A DNA stretch of 64,000 nt. It comes from UBA10329 sp964500205. GTDB taxonomy: Bacteria > Bacteroidota > Bacteroidia > UBA10329. Shown here one piece after another: positions 60,202-64,000 of the stretch. Numbering within the stretch: the stretch's first letter is position 1; each line of letters opens with the position of its first letter. The DNA lies in assembly GCA_964500205.1 (NCBI GenBank), contig CAZCNS010000012.1, forward strand, positions 67,774 to 131,773, in the 5' to 3' direction. Under the pieces are notes generated by a model. That model ran no database searches and had not been told where the DNA came from. It saw nothing but the letters and a program-made list of their open reading frames with translations. Made by a program: the position numbers and the translations under genes.

Positions 60202-60975
60202 ATGCTGAATTTGAAAAGGCCGTTGGCCTTCTTTGACCTTGAGACGACCGGTGTCAACGTGGCCGATGACCGAATTGTGGAAATCTCTGTGATCAAGCTC
60301 ATGCCGGATGGAAGTGAGGAGGTGATGACAAGGCTGGTCAACCCTCTTCGTCCTATACCAGAAGAGGCTGCGGCCGTCCATGGTATCACGGATGAGAAGG
60401 TGGCAAACGAACCGAGCTTCAAGGAGATCGGACCTGAGGTAATCAAGTTTCTTGGTGACAGCGACCTGTCGGGCTTCAATTGCTTGAAGTTTGACGTGCC
60501 GCTGATCATGGAAGAGTTCCTCCGTAATGGCCTTGACCTTGACATGCGAAACCGAAGAGTAGTCGATGTGCAGAACATCTTTCACAAGATGGAACAGCGC
60601 ACGTTAGTTGCGGCCTACAAATTCTACTGCAACGGTGATCTGACCAACGCGCACAGTGCCGAGGCCGATACCCGCGCAACTAAAGAAGTACTCTTGGCCC
60701 AGGTGCAACGCTACGATGAACTGGAGAATGATGTTCAATTTCTGCATGATTTCGGCAAGCGTGGCAATGCAGTCGATTTCGCAGGTCATATTCTGGAGAA
60801 TGAGCAGGGTGAACCAGTGTTCAGTTTTGGGAAATACAAAGGCGTGAGCGTAGTAAAAGTGCTTCGTGAGAACCCCGGCTATTACGGCTGGATGCTCGAT
60901 GCTCAGTTCCCGGCCTACACCAAAAAGGTGCTGACAGAGATCAGATTTGATGCTTTCAATAAAGGACTGCTATGA
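60202..60975 (+). CDS. DEDDh 3'-5' exonuclease (DnaQ-like)
   Basis: About 257 residues. ExoI is AFFDLETTGV, ExoII is SGFNCLKFDVPLI, and ExoIII is NAHSAEADTRAT with the catalytic His. The C-terminal part (VFSFGKYKGVSVVKVLRENP) is an extension found in Bacteroidota DnaQ-like proteins. It could proofread DNA synthesis or trim RNA. GTG 60196 is an alternative start. It follows the PorE-like operon by 18 bases and overlaps the FAH gene by 4 nt. Confidence 0.93.
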   Translation: MLNLKRPLAFFDLETTGVNVADDRIVEISVIKLMPDGSEEVMTRLVNPLRPIPEEAAAVHGITDEKVANEPSFKEIGPEVIKFLGDSDLSGFNCLKFDVPLIMEEFLRNGLDLDMRNRRVVDVQNIFHKMEQRTLVAAYKFYCNGDLTNAHSAEADTRATKEVLLAQVQRYDELENDVQFLHDFGKRGNAVDFAGHILENEQGEPVFSFGKYKGVSVVKVLRENPGYYGWMLDAQFPAYTKKVLTEIRFDAFNKGLL

Positions 60976-61583
60976 AGATCGTATGCATTGGTCGCAACTA
61001 CGCGGAGCACGCCAAGGAGCTGAACAATCCCGTGCCAACGGAGCCATTGTTCTTCATCAAGCCAGACTCAGCGGTACTCCGCAACAACGACCCGTTTTAT
61101 CTCCCGGAGTTCTCTGATGACATACATTATGAGGCTGAGATCTACGTGCGGATGCACAAGAAGGGAAAGAACATCGAAGAGCAGTTTGCCCACAGATACT
61201 TCAACGAGATCGGAATCGGCATAGACCTAACTGCCCGCGACATACAGCAGCGGTGCAAGGAAAAGGGATTGCCTTGGGAGAAGGCCAAAGGTTTTGACGG
61301 ATCAGCCCCATTGAGCAACACGGTTCCTGTAACGGAGTTCAGAGACATTCAGGACATCCACTTCGAGTTGCGTAAGAATGGGGAGGTGGTTCAGCGGGGT
61401 CACACGGCAGACATGCTGTTCCCTGTCAACCGGGTCATTGCCGAGGCATCGCGCTATTTCATGCTCAAGATAGGTGACCTCATATTTACTGGAACTCCCG
61501 CAGGCGTAGGCCGATTGCAGCAGGGCGACCGACTGGAAGCCTTCATCGAAGGACGAAAAATGCTCGATTTTCACATCAAATAG
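60972..61583 (+). CDS. Fumarylacetoacetate hydrolase (FAH) family protein
   Basis: A protein of 203 residues. MKIVCIGRNYAEHAKEL is the family start; metal ligands are in HYEAEIYVRM and GIDLTARDIQ, with FTGTPAGVGRLQQGD near the end. Small FAH proteins hydrolyse acylpyruvates or decarboxylate oxaloacetate. It overlaps the exonuclease gene by ATGA. Confidence 0.93.
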   Translation: MKIVCIGRNYAEHAKELNNPVPTEPLFFIKPDSAVLRNNDPFYLPEFSDDIHYEAEIYVRMHKKGKNIEEQFAHRYFNEIGIGIDLTARDIQQRCKEKGLPWEKAKGFDGSAPLSNTVPVTEFRDIQDIHFELRKNGEVVQRGHTADMLFPVNRVIAEASRYFMLKIGDLIFTGTPAGVGRLQQGDRLEAFIEGRKMLDFHIK

Positions 61584-61605
61584 CCGCAACGGTTATTGAC
61601 TCTGT

Positions 61606-62376
61606 ATGAACTGGGATTTTCTCTTTGGTGCTGCCGTTGCCGTGTTCATTTTCATGAACTTGATGTTCGTTGTGGCTCTTCGGATCAAGGATAACAGCAT
61701 TGTGGATATCGGCTGGGGTCTGGGTTTCATCATCATCACCAGTGTCGGACTGTTGCGACACGGGCAGGGAGAGTCACAGTGGCTCACCTTTGCTTTGGTA
61801 GTGTTGTGGGGGGTGAGGCTCGCATCCTACATCCTCATCCGCAATAGAGGCAAGGGCGAGGACTTCCGCTACGCTGCTTGGAGAAAAGAGTGGGGGAGCA
61901 GTGTGGTATGGCGCAGCTATCTGCAGGTGTTCATGCTCCAGGGCTTGTTCATGTTGGTGATCGCGAGTCCATTACATGTGTTGTTCAGCTTAGACGGTGG
62001 TCAGCTGGGCTGGAATGTCTGGGTTGGTGTGCTATTGTGGTTCATAGGGTTCTACTTCGAGGCCGTTGGTGATGCGCAGATGATGGCGTTCAAAAAAGAC
62101 CCTGCCAACAAAGGCAAGATCATGAGCTCAGGATTATGGCGGTACACTCGGCATCCCAACTACTTCGGAGAGGCCGTGCTGTGGTGGGGCATAGGTCTGG
62201 TGGCCGCAAGTGGTCCAATCTGGTATGCGGCATTTATTGGCCCGGTTGTGCTCACCTTCCTCCTTTTGCGCGTCTCAGGGGTTACGATGTTGGAAAGAAA
62301 ATATGAAGGCAATCCGAAGTACGCTGAGTACGTTCGGCATACCAGCACTTTCTTGCCTTGGTGGCCTAAGCGTTGA
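61606..62376 (+). CDS. DUF1295 / steroid 5-alpha-reductase-like membrane protein
   Basis: A protein of 256 residues with about six or seven TM segments. The C-terminal signature SGLWRYTRHPNYFGEAVLWW is that of DUF1295 and isoprenylcysteine methyltransferase relatives, whose motif binds NADPH or SAM. Substrate unknown. It is the last gene of the plus-strand run and converges on the helical-repeat protein gene. Confidence 0.92.
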   Translation: MNWDFLFGAAVAVFIFMNLMFVVALRIKDNSIVDIGWGLGFIIITSVGLLRHGQGESQWLTFALVVLWGVRLASYILIRNRGKGEDFRYAAWRKEWGSSVVWRSYLQVFMLQGLFMLVIASPLHVLFSLDGGQLGWNVWVGVLLWFIGFYFEAVGDAQMMAFKKDPANKGKIMSSGLWRYTRHPNYFGEAVLWWGIGLVAASGPIWYAAFIGPVVLTFLLLRVSGVTMLERKYEGNPKYAEYVRHTSTFLPWWPKR

Positions 62377-62388
62377 GGTAGCAGTCTC

Positions 62389-63747
62389 TCAGTTATGGAG
62401 TTTGCCCTTTATCCACTCATCCACATCAATCCAAGGTGATAGGGAGCAGTCCTCAGGTGTGATCATGATGGACCGTGATGCCTGTACTTCCTTTCCTTGC
62501 TTCAATGCAATGAGGTGCTTCACTACTTCGCGAAGCGGTTTCAATGCACTGTCCGATGGCTGAAGTTTTTTGAAGGTCCGCGTTCGCGTCAGGGTTTGAG
62601 CAAGCTCCAGATCCCCTGACTGCATGTAGGTCATAAGCCTCAGTGCCAGTGATGCACATTGCATGTCCTTCCTCAGTTTGCGCCCCGTGAGGCTATCAAG
62701 CCGGTTGAGCCAGAATAGGGTCTTTCTGTTGTTGCCCGTGCGGAAGGAGGCCGTTGCGAGTATCAAACAGAGTTCGATGAGATTGGAGGGGTGTATGGTT
62801 TGCTCCCATCGCGATAACATTTGGCGTGCCTCAGCATCAATGGGCTCTATTTTTCGGGGTTCAGGCTGGTGTCCCAATAGCTCGGCTTCCTGCCTCACAG
62901 CAAAGAAAAGTGCCCGGTCTACGGACTGCTGCATAGGCATGCGGTCGGCAGCGGCTCTGATTTTGGCCACCGTCTCCGGTATGAGTTGAAGCTGTCCAAG
63001 TTCCTGATACGCATTGCACAGATTATTGAGCGCACTGGTGTAGATGTCCGGACGGCTTTCGATGAGCACGGGCCGGTCTTCCATATAGCGGCATATCTGA
63101 AGGTGATGCTCCGCTCTTTCCTTGTGGTCACCGCTGGCGGTAGCCGACATAGCCAGTGCTGACCGTGCGTGATATGTGACTTTCAGTGTCTTGCTTTCTT
63201 GCGTTAGAGCTGCAAGGGCTTGGTTGTGCAATGCACTGTTCTTCTTGGCGTTTCCCGTTATGGTCAGTTCTTTGAACATGGTCTGGGCTATCTCTGAGGC
63301 CCGATACTCCGCCTCAAGATGCTCCAGCACGGACATACCTTCACTGAGGTAATCAAGAACAGCATCTGTATCTCCTTTTCGACTCAGGATCTGACGTAGT
63401 TCCTCAGCCGCCTCTCCCATTATGTGCCATTGCTGGCTCTCCATAGCCTTGTGATAAACCTTGCCAAGAATGCTCAGTGCATGGTCATACAGCCCTTTTT
63501 CCTTTAGAATACATGCCTCTTGAAGCGAAGATAGCAGTGCCAGTTTCGGGATGCTCTCAGCGTGCATGTGAATGAGTTCTTGAAGGAGTCCTTTGAGCAT
63601 CCTGTGTTCCCGCTGCGCCATGGCGTTCTTGCTGATGCCATCCCTCGACTCATCTTTCCTGTCCAGCGTGCTTTTTCCAATGGACTGCCAAAGGCGTTGC
63701 TCACGAGGTGTCAGTGATTCGGTAAGTAACAAAAGTCTATTATTCAT
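62389..63747 (-). CDS. Helical-repeat (TPR-like) protein, unknown
   Basis: About 452 residues from ATG 63747, or 464 from ATG 63783. It starts NNRLLLLTESLTPREQRLW and is built of helical pairs (LQEACILKEKGLYDHALSIL, HARSALAMSATASGDHKERA) like TPR regulators. No DNA-binding domain, signal peptide or TM is seen. I recall similar cytoplasmic proteins in Flavobacteriales without known function. Confidence 0.75.
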   Translation of the reverse strand: MNNRLLLLTESLTPREQRLWQSIGKSTLDRKDESRDGISKNAMAQREHRMLKGLLQELIHMHAESIPKLALLSSLQEACILKEKGLYDHALSILGKVYHKAMESQQWHIMGEAAEELRQILSRKGDTDAVLDYLSEGMSVLEHLEAEYRASEIAQTMFKELTITGNAKKNSALHNQALAALTQESKTLKVTYHARSALAMSATASGDHKERAEHHLQICRYMEDRPVLIESRPDIYTSALNNLCNAYQELGQLQLIPETVAKIRAAADRMPMQQSVDRALFFAVRQEAELLGHQPEPRKIEPIDAEARQMLSRWEQTIHPSNLIELCLILATASFRTGNNRKTLFWLNRLDSLTGRKLRKDMQCASLALRLMTYMQSGDLELAQTLTRTRTFKKLQPSDSALKPLREVVKHLIALKQGKEVQASRSIMITPEDCSLSPWIDVDEWIKGKLHN

Positions 63748-63817
63748 TATTGTATGTGTTTGAATTTCAATACTTAAATTCATGGCATAAAAGTAATCAC
63801 AATTAAAAATATAGTTG

Positions 63818-63845
63818 TTGATGGGATGATTATCTGTTAACTTTG
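63818..63845 (+). promoter_or_regulatory. Promoter of the last gene (TTG-17-TAACTTTG)
   Basis: TTG at 63818-63820 is followed 17 bases later by TAACTTTG (63838-63845). This is the cleanest Bacteroidota-type promoter in the window, 48 bases before the ATG. Confidence 0.65.
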
Positions 63846-63893
63846 ATCAATACTTCAGGTGTTGATAGATAACCATTCTTTAATTCACAAACG

Positions 63894-64000
63894 ATGAGAG
63901 TAGTTGTATTTACTGTTTCTGCTGTCCTCTTTGCTGCGACAGGCCTTGCTCAGAATGTCGGTGTCGGGGTTCCATCTCCACTGGAGAGGCTTGATGTCTC
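63894..64000 (+). CDS. Secreted protein, 5' end only (cut by window edge)
   Basis: A signal peptide (MRVVVFTVSAVLFAATGLAQ) is followed by NVGVGVPSPLERLDV. This VGxGxxxPxxxLDV start is typical of Bacteroidota surface proteins with tail-fibre or S74-like repeats. The rest lies outside the window. Confidence 0.75.
   Translation, partial: MRVVVFTVSAVLFAATGLAQNVGVGVPSPLERLDV

Overview
The window looks like a scaffold from a member of the Bacteroidota, most likely Flavobacteriales. The signs are TAnnTTTG promoter boxes ahead of many genes, type IX secretion (T9SS) C-terminal sorting domains, TPR-PD40-OmpA (PorE-like) envelope proteins, a DUF2452 gene, and the usual bcp-recA pairing. Core genes have medium GC. 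Several AT-rich islets (about 400-830, 2160-3000, 28100-29470 and 39550-41520) carry genes of unknown family and look acquired. One run of exactly 100 N (48388-48487) marks a scaffold join. I saw no rRNA, tRNA or CRISPR array.

Layout: 1-5.3 kb is a gene graveyard. It holds two copies of a REP-associated tyrosine transposase (RAYT) whose overlapping parts are identical, REP hairpins, and remnants of XRE, DUF922, Rhs, heptad-repeat and HxlR genes. Two stacked toxin-antitoxin (TA) cassettes lie behind mutS. 5.3-13 kb carries mutS, a SpoU methyltransferase, hemW, an orphan histidine kinase, a NodB-type deacetylase with a chain-length-factor-like ketosynthase, and rpmB. 13-18.3 kb holds vapBC, uvrA and a ParDE-like TA cassette. 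18.3-27.1 kb holds DUF2452, a secreted probable sulfoquinovosidase (GH31), a T9SS substrate, a sodium/solute symporter, and the bcp-recA-TPR operon. 27.1-29.5 kb holds hicBA between long repeats and a GTPase plus membrane-protein pair. 29.6-43.6 kb is a lipid or polyketide locus (acyl-CoA dehydrogenase, reducing type I PKS, GNAT-like protein, TetR) interrupted by an islet with an AlbA_2 regulator. 43.8-60.2 kb holds a T9SS-exported metalloprotease and a four-gene operon of very large envelope proteins. The end carries a DEDDh exonuclease, a FAH-family enzyme, a DUF1295 protein, a helical-repeat protein and the start of a secreted protein.

The observation I find most striking is a repeated architecture of TA modules. 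Behind mutS (twice, nested) and behind uvrA, a promoter-antitoxin-toxin cassette sits just downstream of the repair gene. It is followed, at or just after the toxin stop, by a second diverged copy of that gene's own 3' end (63-165 bp). hicBA is likewise bracketed by direct repeats of about 80 bp. In the mutS copy the differences are mostly silent, which suggests that each cassette brought a replacement gene end and displaced the original. This may be a TA mobilisation route that uses the 3' ends of DNA-repair genes. Other points are a complete sulfoquinovose-binding residue set in a secreted GH31 enzyme, an unrecognised internal repeat in a 1587-residue envelope protein, and in-frame G-rich dispersed repeats inside uvrA and an acyl-CoA dehydrogenase.
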